Shown in pieces: positions 48,301-60,245 of a DNA stretch of 64,000 nucleotides; within the stretch, counting starts at the first letter, position 1; every line of letters starts with the position of its first letter. Position numbers and translations under genes: made by a program. The notes beneath the pieces are model-generated. The model ran no database searches, was not told the origin of the DNA, and was given only the letters and a program-made list of their open reading frames with translations. Location: assembly GCF_019175285.1 (NCBI RefSeq), contig NC_056523.1:297633450-297697449 (forward strand), in the 5' to 3' direction. The DNA comes from Sceloporus undulatus (taxonomy: Eukaryota; Chordata; Lepidosauria; Squamata; Phrynosomatidae).

Positions 48301-49271
48301 ATAGTGAACTTGGTAGTTCATTATTTCTTTTTCGAAAGCAAATCAATTGTGATATTTCCTTAAGTCTCATCATGCAAGTGCTTTAACCTTTATCCAAAAT
48401 AGATACAATAGTATTCTTATGCCATTTCATTTGTTTTTCTTGCCATAATCCTATGAATCTTAATTTTTTTTAGCAGTCATTCCAGTCCTTTACAAAGTGT
48501 ACCTTGTCCAGGTTAATTATCTTCCTTCATAACTAGTGGCCATCTTTGCACAAAAAGTAAACTAGCATTCTGGAAATTTCTTATTTACTATGAATTAGCT
48601 GCATGATCATTACTCAGCCTATTGACCAGTGTGCAGGACCTGGTTTGATCCTCCCACCAGTGTAACAGCCAAAGTAATCAGAAGTGTTACTGAAAACCTC
48701 ATTCAGATGGCCTTCTGTATATACACTGCATATATAATACACAACTTAGAAGTAATGAGATACATTAACATAGTTACCTGTAACACGTCAATATTTCTGA
48801 AGATTTCATCTGGTTACAATTCATGCCTCTATTATAAGTGAAGTTCACTGACCTGTGCATCTTCTAAAATTGCTCTTTTGCTGCTTGTAAAGCTTGGTAT
48901 CTATGGATTTATGAAGATGCTTTCTTTATTTCCATATCACTACCTTCTCAGACAGTCCATGAAGGAACGTTTAAATGGGTCAGTCTAAAACAGGGGTAGG
49001 CAACCTTTTGGAGCCAGGGGCCGGGTTGGTGTCCCCCAGACAAGTTGGGGGGCCGAAGCGAGGGGTGGAGCTTCCACCCTCGGGGGCGGGCTGCAGGCTG
49101 GGGGCGGAGCTGCCACCCTCCGGGGTGGAGCCACCCCAGGGGCGGAGCCCCCCGAAGCCCCGTAAGGAGGAGGAGCCGTGTGCCGCCCTCTCCTCCTCAG
49201 CCCCTTTCTGGACAAACCCCCCAACCTGCATTCCAAACACACACAACAGCACATTTGTGCATTTCACACTT

Positions 49272-49630
49272 TGGAAGGTGACACTCTCTCGGCTCAGAAA
49301 CAGTAGTTGCCTGCCTCTCAAGCTGACTCATCATCAGAGACTGTTAGCATTAAAAGCACCCAAAACACACGTGGAAGGCACTTTCAGAAACAGTAGTTGC
49401 ATGGCTCTCAAGCTCACTCATCATCATCACCATCATCACACTATCATTGTCAAAGCAAGGGAGACTTGTTAGCATTAAAGCACCCAAAACACACTTTGCA
49501 AGTGACACTCTCTCAGCTTCAGAAACAGTAGTTGCATGGCTCTCAAGCTCACTCATCATCATCACCATCATCACACTATCATGTCAAAGCAAGGGAGACG
49601 TGTTAGCATTAAAAGCACCCAAAACACACT
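49272..49630. repeat. Tandem block, three diverged units
   Basis: Three units of roughly 105-125 bases share 'cagaaacagtagttgcatgg', 'ctcaagctcactcatcatca', 'gttagcattaaaagcaccca' and 'aaacaca'. A CAT/CAC simple repeat sits in two of them. It occupies the left arm of hAT element A. Confidence 0.75.
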
Positions 49631-49640
49631 CCTTGTTGAG

Positions 49641-50320
49641 AGCCGGCCAGGGCCATGGAGACCCCTCTGCAGAGGGGCTCCTTGGCTCTGGAAGCCCTCC
49701 CGCCGGCGGAGAGAGCCGGACAGGGCCAAGGAGACCCCTCTGCAGAGGGGCTCCTTGGCTCTGGAAGCCCTCCCGCCGGCGGAGAGAGCCGGCCAGGGCC
49801 AAGGAGACCCCCTGCAGAGGGGCTCCTTGGCTCTGGAAGCCCTCCGCCGGCGGAAGAGCCGGCCAGGGCCATGGAGACCCCTCTGCAGAGGGGCTCCTAG
49901 GGTCTGGCTGACCTCCCCCGCCGGCGGAGAGAGCAGGCCAGGGCCAAGGAGACCCCTCTCCAGAGGGGCTCCTTGGCTCTGAAGCCCTCCCGCCGGCGGA
50001 GAGAGCCGGCCAGGGCCATGGAGACCCCTCTGCAGAGGGCTCCTTGGCTCTGGAAGCCTCCCGCCGGCGAGAGAGCCGGCCAGGGCCAAGGAGACCCCTC
50101 TGCAGAGGGGCTCCTTGGCTCTGGCTGACCTCCCGCCGGCGAGAGAGCCGGCCAGGGCCATGGAGACCCCTCTGCGAGAGGGGCTCCTTGGCTCTGGTAA
50201 GCCCTCCCGCCGGCGGAGAGAGCCGGCCAGGGCCATGGAGACCCCTCTGCAGAGGGGCTCCTTGGCTCTGGAAGCCTTCCCCCGGGGAGAGAGCGGCCAG
50301 GCCAGGAGACCCCTCGGGGC
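49641..50320. repeat. 73-base minisatellite, about ten units
   Basis: The landmark 'agccggccag' or its variants falls at 49641, 49714, 49787, 49857, 49932, 50004, 50074, 50146, 50221 and 50292, so unit length is 70-75 bases. Each unit has 'agacccctctgcagaggggc', itself an inverted repeat around a PstI-type CTGCAG, and 'cccgccggcg'. Confidence 0.85.
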
Positions 50321-51462
50321 TCCTTGCCTCGGGCCAGCTCTCCTCGCCGACGCCAGCGACGGCCCCGGCCTTCCAGAGGCCGGCTGCCGCCGTCTGAGCC
50401 CTATCGAGGGCTCCGGCGGGCCTCCTGGCGGCCAAAGTCTCGCGCGACCTTTTCTGTGGTCGGCGAGACTTCGCCTCTGGGCGCCGCCATTTTTGCCCAA
50501 AATGGCGGCGAATTCTCGCGCGACCTCAGAGAAGGTCGACGAGACTTCGCCGCTATTTTGGATGAAAAAATGGCAGCGTCCAAAGCCGCAAAAAGCCGCG
50601 ACCGCCGTAGGCGGTGGCGATGTGGCGGCGGCGGCGGCAGCAGCAGTCGGGGGCCGCTCCAAGGGCCCCGCGGGCCGCACCGCCCGGGCCGGAGGTTGCC
50701 GACCCCTGGTCTAAAACCTTAGAGGAAAACATGACTCAAAATATTAAAAAAAAAGTTAAGTATCTCTTGGGTATTTCTCATGGTGATCTTTGTTCTGTAA
50801 CTCTATCTATTACTCATTCAGTGCAAAACAAGTCCAAGGTGTTGAACTGAGGTTTTTCAGGTCCAAGCTGAATACAACTGTATACTCATACTATTAGCTG
50901 AGTTCCATTCTTTGTCTTCTTTCACGCCTGGATTGGTTAAGAGACAAGGAAAAAACCTAACTTTTAGGCAATACATCCCAGATTTATTTTACCAAAACTG
51001 ATCAGTTAAAGGATTCCTAATGATTTAGATGGTCATTTAGTCTCCACATCACTGAATCAAAACCACCCCGGGATGTGTCAAATTAACATGAATGACAGCA
51101 CGTAGGATCTCAGTCCTATCAGACTCTGCTTACATTTGCATGTATGCAAGAGTTTATGAGTTTTAAAGCACTCATGACCAATCAGGAAGTGAAATCATTT
51201 AGCAGATATAGTTGCTGGTATTAAAGTATTAAATGGGATTTCTACTGTCAGCTCACCATCAACAAATGAGTGAATGGATCTTCATGCTTGGGAATAATGA
51301 CAGATATCAGCCATTACCTTCCAAGCTCTAACTTACAATTTCCCTAGCACCGGCACAATTCCTTATTTGGAAAACTATAATTTGATACCTCTGTTTTCTG
51401 TCGTTATTACTAGCAGAAGTGGCGTGCCAGGCTAGTCTAGAAGGCGATGTACTACTACTACT

Positions 51463-51790
51463 ACAAATAATAAAATAACAACAATTAATTTTTATCCCAC
51501 CTCTCCATCAGGACCGAGGTGGCTTACAGTAACAGAAATTCATACAATACAAAGTAATCCCCATTATCCCCTCTTAAATACATAATAATCTCTACATATA
51601 ATAATAAAACATTTCAAACATTAAAATAACATTAAAATAATGAAGACAGGAAGAAGGGTTTTTGGGGGTATTCAAAATTAATCCATTTTAGTGGGTGATC
51701 AAGTTAGTTACTCAGGAAAGCCTGTTGGAAGAGTTCCGTCTTGACAGCCTTTTTAAACTTAACTAACATTAGCCTTTCTGGGGTGGGGGG
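51463..51790 (-). mobile_element. L2-type LINE 3' end
   Basis: ACT/AAT/AAC simple tail at 51460-51490, then 'tttatcccacctctccatca' and 'ggtggcttacagtaac', the inverse of the L2 3' UTR. The end is 'ggaaagcctgttggaagag', the inverse of the last ORF codons. Confidence 0.65.
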
Positions 51791-51904
51791 ATACAATAAA
51801 GTAAAGCAACATTAATTATTTCCATAATTTTGTCAGCTACTTCCCAGGTTAAATTTTCTAGATTTCAGGTTGTTGGCTATGGATGCAGGCTTATATGCTT
51901 TGAT

Positions 51905-51975
51905 TTGGATTTCCTGCATGGCAGGGGGTTGGACTGATGGCCCGGTGGTCTCTTCCAATTCTATGATTCTATGCA
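51905..51975 (+). mobile_element. CR1 LINE terminal tail
   Basis: Only the last 70 bases of CR1: 'ttcctgcatggcagggggtt', 'gtggtctcttccaattctat' and 'gattctatg'. Confidence 0.7.
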
Positions 51976-52064
51976 GACTAGGATATTAAGTAACCAGAGA
52001 ATTTAGAGTGCCATCGGAAATGGGAATCCCAAGCAAACCAGAATTCATAAGCTAAGTAAAGATT

Positions 52065-52120
52065 GCATGTCACGCTGTGTAAATTTACAGCGCTCATAAT
52101 AAAGGTTAATAATAATAAGT
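52065..52120 (+). mobile_element. L2-like terminus with hairpin
   Basis: 'cacgctgtgtaaatttacag', 'cgctcataataaaggtt' and (AAT)n, the plus-strand version of the terminus at 42602-42650. Nothing upstream of the terminus is recognisable. Confidence 0.5.
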
Positions 52121-52129
52121 AGGAACTCT

Positions 52130-52325
52130 ATTGTTTTTTGTGGGTTTTTCGGGCTATGGAGCCATATTCTAGAAGAGTTTCTTCCTGACGTTTTCCCTGG
52201 CATCTGTGGCTGGCATCTCTGGCAAAGATGTTGGCGAAATGTCAGGAAGAAATCTCTCTAGAACATGGCCACATAGCTTGAAAAACCACAAAAAAATGTG
52301 GTTGCCGGCCATGAAAGCCTGTGAC
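52130..52325. mobile_element. Penelope-like element terminal fragment
   Basis: 'gtgggtttttcgggctatgg', 'ttcttcctgacgttttccct' and later 'gaaatgtcaggaagaaatct' and 'ccggccatgaaagcctgtga' form an imperfect inverted arrangement. I associate it with a widespread Penelope-like tail in squamates, from memory. Confidence 0.45.
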
Positions 52326-54916
52326 TCACATTATAAACTCTATTTATTATATTTCCTAGTTTCTGAAGGGGACATCAAGCTGGAAGCCCTGGTTGATAGT
52401 AGGCTAAGCTTGAGTCTTCTGGTTGTTTTACAACAGACAGGACACAATCCCAGAAATCTGTTTGTGTGCAAAATGCTCATCATGTGTGGTATACAAACAC
52501 CATCTTTCATATAGGCCTCATATCAGGACTGGTTCTCTGAAGTTTTAGAACAGCAAAGCATATTTCCTTGATCAGTCAATGTATAACTATCACAGTGTGC
52601 ATCTCTATAAACGGAATCTAACCCATTACAGTACTTTGTCAGCTATGTGGGATTCTTGAATAACATAGCCTTCAGTTCAGTTCCATTTTGGCATGCAATG
52701 AAAAAGGAGACTGAAATATAAAATATGGCTTTTTTAAAAAAACAAAACCAAATTTGGAAACATTTGAGTCAGCAAACTTAAGAGCTTAAGCAAAACACTT
52801 CAATTCCACAGTCTCCATGGACAGACATTAAAAAACTACACAGAACTCCTATCAGTAGTATACTTTATCAGGCTACCTGAAAATAATGCTGTACATATGT
52901 GGTGGCGGAAAGCACCCCACAAACAAAGGAAACTTTGCTATGAGGAAGCACACAACACTAAAACAAAGAGACAAATACAAATTAGATTGTTCACCCTACT
53001 ATAAAAGCATATTTATATTGGCTACTTTATTCTAAAGAAAAATCAGCTGTGAAGACTTGGTACAGAACATGCTCCCAGTCCGGACTAGAGCTCCATACAC
53101 TTTTCTAGTTCTATAGTAAAAAGTTATTCAAGAGCAAGTAGGGGCTGGGGCATTATCAGCAGGAAACTGAAAAATTGCCCCTAATTAAACTGGAAATATG
53201 CTCAAGTTCTGCACATGCCTTTTCTTTGAAATAAAAACAACCATAGTAAATATACTCATCACAGCATGAATATTTAATCATGTAGTTTGACCCAAAACAA
53301 TGACAAACAACAACAATTGTTCCCTCTTGTAACACATTACTGTGTCTCTAAAAAGCAAATTTTACTTATACAGTCAAAACAGCACCTCCCACACAAAAGA
53401 GGCAGGTATCAAACAGCTGTGGGAACGCTAAGAAATGTGTATGTAGGAAAGAAAACAGAAACTCCAATGCAATCTGTAGGTATTTTTGGAAATGCTGAAC
53501 AGTATTATTTCTGTCATGTTCCAATCAGCAGAAAGCATCTACAGGGCACAGGAGGACAAAGTGCGAGGGCAGCAGGGCAGGCCATAGTACTAGTGAACTT
53601 TTACAGAGGTTGTTTTTATTCCTTTTCGCAAAAATTACTATACTACTACCCACTATCATTTCTGATCACTCAAAAGCTGCTTATGGTGAGGGCTCCTCAA
53701 AACAGAATGAAATAGCCCTGCAAAGGCACAAAAAGACCTTTTCCATGTGTTTTCCAGCCCCAAGCCAATTTTCATTAGCCAAAACATTTGGAAGGCCCCA
53801 TCTCACTACAAAATAACCCATTTGGAAACTGGTTGATTTCCCTGTATTCAGACTTGCACGAATTGTACTCGGTGCAATTTGCCAGGGGGGGGGGACCAAA
53901 AAGCCCATTGACAATGAATAGTATGTTATCTGTGCTTAGAAAACAATTGGGTACATTTCAGAGAGAAGAGGAAGGTAAATATGAATAGAAGTTCTTGGCA
54001 GGCATGTATATTTCCATACATATATGAATCTGTCTTGCTGATGTATTGCCATCGCATAAATAAGTATCACTATTGGTGAGTAAACATTGAAGTTGTTTTC
54101 ACTATTGGTGAGTAAGCAACTGGAGTGCTTGCTCTATAGATAGAATGCACAGCTTCTTTCCCAACTTTACTTTTCAGAATACATCACCAATAATATCAGT
54201 ACTTGACCTTTCATACATGCATATTTTGTTTCTGGATGATACCTTTCTGAGGAATGCTTTTCATTCTAGTTCTCTCTCCCTCTCCCTCTCTCAAGTACCT
54301 CATATGAATACATTTTGGATGATATTATTAACATTCTGTTCTTCAAACACATTTAAAGAAAAGAGAAACTACTCAAAATTTCTTTTTTTGACTCCTTATG
54401 AGCTACCTTATAAATTGCCATGCTCACTAACACACTAACCCTAATTGCCATTATCTGGTTTTCTTTCTTTTTAATTACTGTTAAAGAATCTGCAACCTTT
54501 TCCTGTAATAAATACAAAAAAAGCTCTTTACATTACCCACTTCCATACAACAGTACCACACATTCTTTACATTACACTGTGATTTTCAAGAGTTCTTCAT
54601 AACTCTCAGTCATGTTTCACAATGTGTTACGCATCTCCACTGAATGAGTGAAAGGCTCAGTGTTACATATCTCCTTTCTCCAACTTATTCCCTCTTCATA
54701 CTTTAAGCACAAGGCACACAAGGCAAAGGGGGCTCTCAACATTCCTGGGGCCACTTCAAACAACCATTTCATGACAAGTATCTGCCAAATACATGCCTTT
54801 ACACAAACACAGAAGGGAGAAACTACTGTACTGTTTCAACCAGAATTTCACAAATGCATTCTTACTTTCATAGATATAAGCCGGAGGCAGGGAACTGTCT
54901 AACTAAGGATTGTAGT

Positions 54917-54960
54917 ACAGCGCTGTGTAAATTTACAGCGCTTTATAAAGAAAGGTTAAA
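54917..54960 (+). mobile_element. L2-like terminus with hairpin
   Basis: 'cagcgctgtgtaaatttaca' and 'gcgctttataaagaaaggtt'. A fourth copy of the terminal hairpin, again with almost no body. Confidence 0.5.
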
Positions 54961-55400
54961 ATAGAAAGATTTTAAATTTGAAACTCATACATCAGTTTCA
55001 TTTCTCTCTCTGTTATGTCCAAACCATTCATTGGGATGGCTTTTCAACCCTCCTTATCACACAAACCTGATGTGTGGGAATTCAGTGGGCAGCAATGTGG
55101 ACACTTTCAATTGGTGTGCCCAAAACGTCCTACCATTGACTATATGGGGCAGAGCAATCCACACATGGCTAGCCTGCTGATAAGGCAAGCTCACTGTATA
55201 CATTATTCCAACATGAGGAATCGTATCCTATCCAATTTAATTTTAACAGCATTTAGAGTGAGTTTTTGAATTGTATTGTCTGTATACACTCTGTCTCATT
55301 GTCTTGGACTTGATCCACAATATTGTAGTATCAGTTCACAGGTCAGAATTTGATTTTAAAAGGATGGTACTACAGACAAAAAATATAAAGAAGAATATAT

Positions 55401-55620
55401 CGTATATACTCATATATGACAAAACATTTAAGTCAAAATATCCACCTCATAGGTCAGAATTTTGTAAGTTCTTTGGCATGTTTTCCTTTGCTTCATCCTT
55501 TATTAATGCACCTAAGTTTTATGCTTGACTGATCCACAGATCATATCAAGATCCATGTATTGGCTCCCAAACCTGTCCTTGACTTATACATGAGGTTGAC
55601 GTATATACAAGTATATACGG
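55401..55620. mobile_element. MITE with 'cgtatatact' ends
   Basis: The left end 'cgtatatactcatatatgac' and the right end 'gtatatacaagtatatacgg' are inverted matches. The inside has 'gacttatacatgaggttgac'. The interrupted copy at 60380-61254 is related. Confidence 0.6.
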
Positions 55621-55684
55621 ATTAACCTGGTACAAAAGAAAAGGAAATATATGTCTGTTCATCCCAAAATATCTTATTCTAGAA

Positions 55685-57367
55685 CATGGGTTGGCAACCT
55701 CGCCCGTGGGCCGCATCCGGCCCGCGGAGGCTTTTCACCTGGCCGTGGCAGCAGCCGCCGCCGCCACCGCCGAATGCGGCTTTTTGCCTCTATGGGCGCC
55801 ACCATTTTTTCTCCCAAAATGTCGGCGAAGTCTCGCGCGCCCTTCCCTGAGGTCGCGCGAGACTTCGCCGCTATTTGGAAGAAAAAAGGCGGCGCCCATA
55901 GCGGTGAAGTCGCGCGACCACAGAAAAGGTCACGCGAGACTTCACCGCTATGGGCAGCGGGCCTTTAAGAGACCCGCTGCCGCCCCAGCAGTCCCCAAAC
56001 GGGGCTCCGAGGCGCAGCGGGCCTTTAAGAAACCGCTGCCGCCCCAGGAGTCCCCAACGGGCTGCGGGAGCAGCAAGCCTTAAGGGACCCGCTGTCGCTG
56101 CTGCAGTCCCCAACGGGGCTCCGGCGGCGGCACCGAGCCTTTAAGGGACCCCTGCGTGCTGCAGTCCCCAAACGGGGCTCCGAAGGCGGCAGCGAGCCTT
56201 TAAGGGACCCGCTGCCGCCCCAGGAGTCCCAAACGGGGCTCCGGAGGCGGCAGTGGGCCTTAAGGGACGCTGCTGTCCCTGGAGTCCTCCAAGAGGACTC
56301 CGGCGACGGCAGGGGGTGTCATAGGGCCCGCTGCCGCCCCTGGAGTCCTCCAAGAGGACTCCGGCGACAGCAGGGGGTCTCTTAGGGCCCGCTGCCCCCT
56401 GGAGTCCTCCAAGAGCTCCAGAGACGCAGGGGGTCTCTTAGGGCCCACTGCATCCCTGGAGTCCTCCAAGAGGCTCCGGCGGCGGCAGGGTCTCTGAGAG
56501 GCCCGCTGCCACCCTGGAGTCCTCCAAGAGGCCTCGTGACGGCAGGGGCTCTTAGGGGCCCTGCGTCCCTGGAGTCCTCCAAGAGCCTCCAGCGCGGCAG
56601 GGGGTCTCTGAGAGGCCCGCGCTGCCCCTGGAGTCCTCCAAGAGGACTCCGGCGACGGCAGGGGTCTCTTAGGGGCCCGCTGCGCCCCTGGAGTCCTCAA
56701 GAGGCTCCGGTGACGGCAGGGGGTCTCTTAGGGGCCCGTGCCGTCCCTGGAGTCCTCCAAGAGGCCTCCGGCGGCGGCAGGGGGTCTCTGAGAGGCCCGC
56801 GCCGTCCCTGGAGTCCTCCAAAAGGCCCCGGCAATGGCAGGGGGTCTCTTAGGGGCCCGCTGCCGTCCCTGGGAGTCCTGCAAGAGGCCTCCGGCGGCGG
56901 CAGGGGGTCTCTGAGAGGCCCGCTGCCGTCCCTGAGTCCTCCAAGAGGCCCCGGCGACGGCAGGGGGTCTCTTAGGGGCCCGCTGCCATCCCTGGAGTCC
57001 TCCAAGGAGGCCTCCGGCAGCGGCAGGGGGTCTCTTAGAGGCCCGCTGCCGTCCCTGGAGTCCTCCTGTGCTGGCGGCCCCCACGGCTTTTTTGCCAGCC
57101 TCTGATGGGGCTGGGCCTGGTTAGGGGCCGGCAAATAGGGGGAGGCCTCCAGCGCTGGCGGCCCCCACCAGCTTTTCTGCCGGCCTGTGACGGGGCCTGG
57201 GGCCCCGTCAGGGGCTGGCAAAGATGGGGAGGCCTGGCTTCTGGAGGGTGGAAGTTCCGCCCCCAGCATGTGGCCCCGCCCCTCGAGGGTGGAAGCTCCG
57301 CCCCCGGTCCCCAGTCGCCTGAGGGAAAGCAACCCGGCCCCCGGCTCAAAAAGGTTGCCTACCCCTG
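55685..57367. mobile_element. Non-autonomous hAT element B with minisatellite core
   Basis: The 8-base flanks TTCTAGAA (55677-55684) and ATCTAGAA (57368-57375) differ at one base. The ends are CATGGGTTGGCAACC and GGTTGCCTACCCCTG. The left arm matches the inverted right arm of element A (GCC-rich, 'gccaccattttttctcccaa', 'gtctcgcgcgcccttccctg', 'gcgcgagacttcgccgctat'), and the right arm matches the inverted left arm of A ('gggtggaagctccgcccccg'). The core is a 60-base minisatellite unrelated to that in A. The long Arg/Gly/Pro-rich frames are artefacts of the repeat. Confidence 0.85.
55955..57065. repeat. About 60-base minisatellite, roughly 18 units
   Basis: Units of 55-65 bases contain 'cagggggtctctgagaggcc' (or 'cttaggggcc'), 'cgctgccgtccctggagtcc' and 'tccaagaggcctccggcggc'. 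The left third is an earlier variant ('gcctttaagggacccgctgc', 'agtccccaaacggggctccg'), showing stepwise divergence along the array. Confidence 0.8.
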
Positions 57368-57388
57368 ATCTAGAAGCATGTTGCAAAA

Positions 57389-57394
<6 letters not shown>

Positions 57395-57443
<49 letters not shown>
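57395..57443. repeat. (CT)n/(AT)n microsatellite
   Basis: Thirteen CT units followed by AT units, just right of the hAT target duplication. Confidence 0.9.
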
Positions 57444-58654
57444 ATCTCACAAATATAAGTGCTAAACAATTAAAAGATTCTGCTTATGGCACATGTAATT
57501 GCAGCATCAGTGGAGAGAAACAGTATATTCACATAGGGGAATATTTATCTCTTTAAAACAAGCAGTCTCTTCAACAAGTTAATCCTGCCTGGCTGTTGCA
57601 TTATTTTAGGATTACAGAAAAAAGGACACTGGGCAGTTAGTTCTTCATGCCTTACTATGCCACTGAAAAGTTACATAAAAACAGAGGAAACCAAAGTAGG
57701 GTGCCTATGGCCCTCTAAGGCTGTTTTTGTGGGCACTGACCTTTCCACTCTTCCTAGACTTGCTTTTCTTTCTGGCTAAGAAGATGAATGACAGAACTTG
57801 CCTTCCAGAAGCAACCATTCACTTTTGAAAAAGGTTGCAGGGTCTCCTCCTGTATTGTTTTGAAGTGGGCCTTTGGCCACTTCTGGTTTCTTTCATTCTT
57901 TCTGGAAATCTGTGAAACCACAGGAAAGGACACAGAACATTCCCCCCCCCCCCCAGACTTGGTGAAGTTGTTGACTGTGCATAAAAAAAATGCTAAAGGG
58001 GACTGATAACACTGTCATTTCAGACAAGATTTTCTTTTCCTGCTAATAAAAACTGCACCAAAAAACCAAAGTGGAAGATGAGGGAGAGGAACAGATAGAT
58101 TAAGCTGTCAATTTAAGATTTGATAATGCACTTTACAGCTAAAACATTCATCTATATGACAGCTAAGCAGATGGAATTTTTCCTTTCTTAAAAAAACAGC
58201 CAACACCTAACTATCCCTTGCTTTAAGAAAGCAAATGCTTTACTCAAGAAACAAATGTGAACCTCTTAATATGTCAGTGATTAAAATAATTATCATTACT
58301 GTACAATGTACAAATGGTCAGTATAGTAAAAAGCAATTACCAGTAGTTTACACTAAGCACAGATATAACTGCAGATGTATGTAAGGTTTGGTGAAAACAA
58401 ACTGAAGTGTTGTAAATCCAATCAATTCAGCAGCCTAATAAAATCCAGATATATCACATCAATACTTTTCCTATTCAACTCCTCACACATTCACATATCA
58501 GCTTTACTAAATCTGATCAATTGGTTATAAAATCAATTGTAGGAAATTGTAGGGAAGCTGGCAATCACCTGGGAAGGAGAACTGAGTGACTGACCGCTCT
58601 CTCTGAACGGTGGCTGACAAGAATGTGGAAGAGGCAGGTGCACAGGCAGCCTGG

Positions 58655-58806
58655 TGGGCCCTGAGTTAACTAGCTTGGCCGCTCTGCTATTGGAAACAAT
58701 GAGACTTGAGCATCCATGGATTTTTGTATCCACTGGGGGTGGGGTGGTGGTGGAATGTATCCCCCATGGATACCAAGAGCTGACTAATAGCTGCAGGCCC
58801 ACTGTA
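58655..58806 (+). mobile_element. Tigger-like MITE, truncated
   Basis: The right part of the 63732/43526 family: 'gagacttgagcatccatgga', 'ttttgtatccactgggg', end 'ctgcaggcccactgta'. The left end is missing. Confidence 0.6.
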
Positions 58807-59767
58807 ACACCATATAAACCAGTGTTTGTGGTAGAGGTAGTAAGAGGGAAAGAGAGACAAACATTGAGGGGAAGTCAGTCTTAATTGAGCCTAGATCTCA
58901 GTTTACATCAAGTTCAAAAAGATAAATAACTAGCAGAGCCACTTAACTAAAGAAGTTTCAGACAAGGAGATATTTTTAATTGTTAATTAAATCTACATGG
59001 GTTTTCATAGTTTAGGTGTCAAAGGCACAGAAGTTAAACAAGAAGAATATCTTTATAAAACATCCTACACCATGGTAGATGAAATTCCAAGAAGCCATCT
59101 TCTCTCTCTCTTACTCCCCAAAGTCTTATGCCCCATGGTATAAAACATCCTACCCCATGGCAGATGAAATTCCAGGAAGTCATCCACTCTCTCTCTTATC
59201 CCCAGAAGTACCACATCAAGGGTCAGGAAACCCTCCTTAATGAAGTGAGATTCATTTAGCTTAAAAGCAGCATCTTATCAGAATGCTAATGACATCTCTG
59301 CCCTGCATGAGTATATAGATTTTAAGTATCAGGTTTAAACTGAACATGTCAAATGTCAATCTTCTCTTTTCCATACCTTAAAAATTAGTTTAAGATGCTT
59401 GACATGTTTACTTGAAATGTTAGAATTTGTTTTATTATAATTAGGTGGTTTTTTGAAAGTATAAGAGAAATGAGATTGAGAAATCATTTCAAATGTCTCT
59501 GCAGCTGAATTTTAAGAGTGCCATTTAATATACATTATACTTATGTTTGAAATGATGTACTTGAAATATTCAAATGGTACTTACAGCGTATTACCTCCAC
59601 TGTTTCATTTTTGCTACCAATCATGCATGCATTCAGGAGACCATTTAAAACTCTTTCACTGCTAAGAGGTCTTAACAAGACAAGATTTACATCCAGCATA
59701 TTCTATCCCATTTTAAAGGATCCCTGAGGCCAACAGAATAAATGAATCTGCCATGTTACTGTATGCA

Positions 59768-59930
59768 GTTGCTGTTGTTGTGTGTGCCTTCAAATATAGC
59801 ACAAGGGTCTTCTTTGCAAGATTTGTTGCCTAAGGTCACTCTGTGGCTTTCAATGGCTGAATGGGGATTCACTCTAGTCTCCAGGGTCATAGTCCAGCGC
59901 TAAAACCACTACACCACACTGGCTCTCTTC
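59768..59930 (-). mobile_element. tRNA-derived SINE, partly deleted
   Basis: The minus-strand head is visible in plus sense as 'ccagcgctaaaaccactaca' and 'ccactctggctct'-type sequence, with 'gattcactctagtctccagg' (B box side) and the tail 'gttgttgtgtgtgccttcaa'. The middle is shortened. Confidence 0.6.
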
Positions 59931-60044
59931 TGCATGCCATATCTATGTCAAAATGTCCATGGACACTGGAATATAGGATCAGATGTACAGATGCCCTTGA
60001 AATTTGTGTGAAGAGAATATTCGCGATCAAGCTGAAAATGAATA

Positions 60045-60245
60045 CAGCACACCCATGCCATAGGCAAGGCACACTATACGCGGCTTTAACCTTACACAGA
60101 AAGTTAAGCTGCCGGAAAATGAACGGTGCGACGAATGTGGGAGCACTCTCCCATTAAAACTAATGGTGTTTGAGCACATGTGTTTTTCCCCATACACAAG
60201 GAGGGTGTCCCAGAACAGATCCCCGTGTATAGGGAGGGCCCACTG
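60045..60245. mobile_element. pogo-like MITE, complete, TA-flanked
   Basis: TA at 60043-60044 and 60246-60247. 'cagcacacccatgccatagg' at the left and 'gggagggcccactg' at the right. The third member of the 10429/36255 family. Confidence 0.7.

Larger units (their letters stand above)
48991..50708. mobile_element. Non-autonomous hAT element A with minisatellite core
   Basis: It is flanked by an exact 8-base duplication GTCTAAAA (48983-48990 and 50709-50716). The ends are CAGGGGTAGGCAACC and GGTTGCCGACCCCTG. Its arms match those of element B at 55685-57367, in the opposite orientation. Inside are a triplicated block of about 115-125 bases and a 73-base minisatellite. It is very GC- and CpG-rich. 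Open frames up to 369 codons run across it on both strands, but they are low-complexity translations of the repeats (Gly, Pro, Arg, Ser) and not proteins. Confidence 0.85.

Noticed and set aside
47678-48373. 169-codon (+) and 176-codon (-) frames
   Set aside because: They overlap on opposite strands over a GC-rich MITE with inverted internal repeats, with no recognisable domain or splice context.
49400-49580. CAT/CAC repeats looking like a histidine-rich coding tract (THHHHHHH)
   Set aside because: It is a simple repeat inside tandem units of hAT element A. The same array reads as Met/Ser-rich on the other strand.
49272-50320. Possible CRISPR-like array of regular repeats
   Set aside because: The units are contiguous minisatellite copies without unique spacers, in a eukaryotic intron.
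49571-50680. A 369-codon minus-strand frame with overlapping 283-, 199- and 154-codon frames
   Set aside because: They lie inside a hAT element and translate a 73-base GC-rich minisatellite in several frames on both strands at once. Composition is Gly/Pro/Arg/Ser-rich with no domain.
53287-53715. 142-codon plus-strand frame
   Set aside because: No recognised domain, ordinary AT-rich intron composition and no splice or promoter context.
56260-57386. Frames of 146-229 codons on both strands
   Set aside because: Translations of a 60-base GC-rich minisatellite in hAT element B. No unit is a known protein repeat, and both strands are open because stop codons are rare in such sequence.
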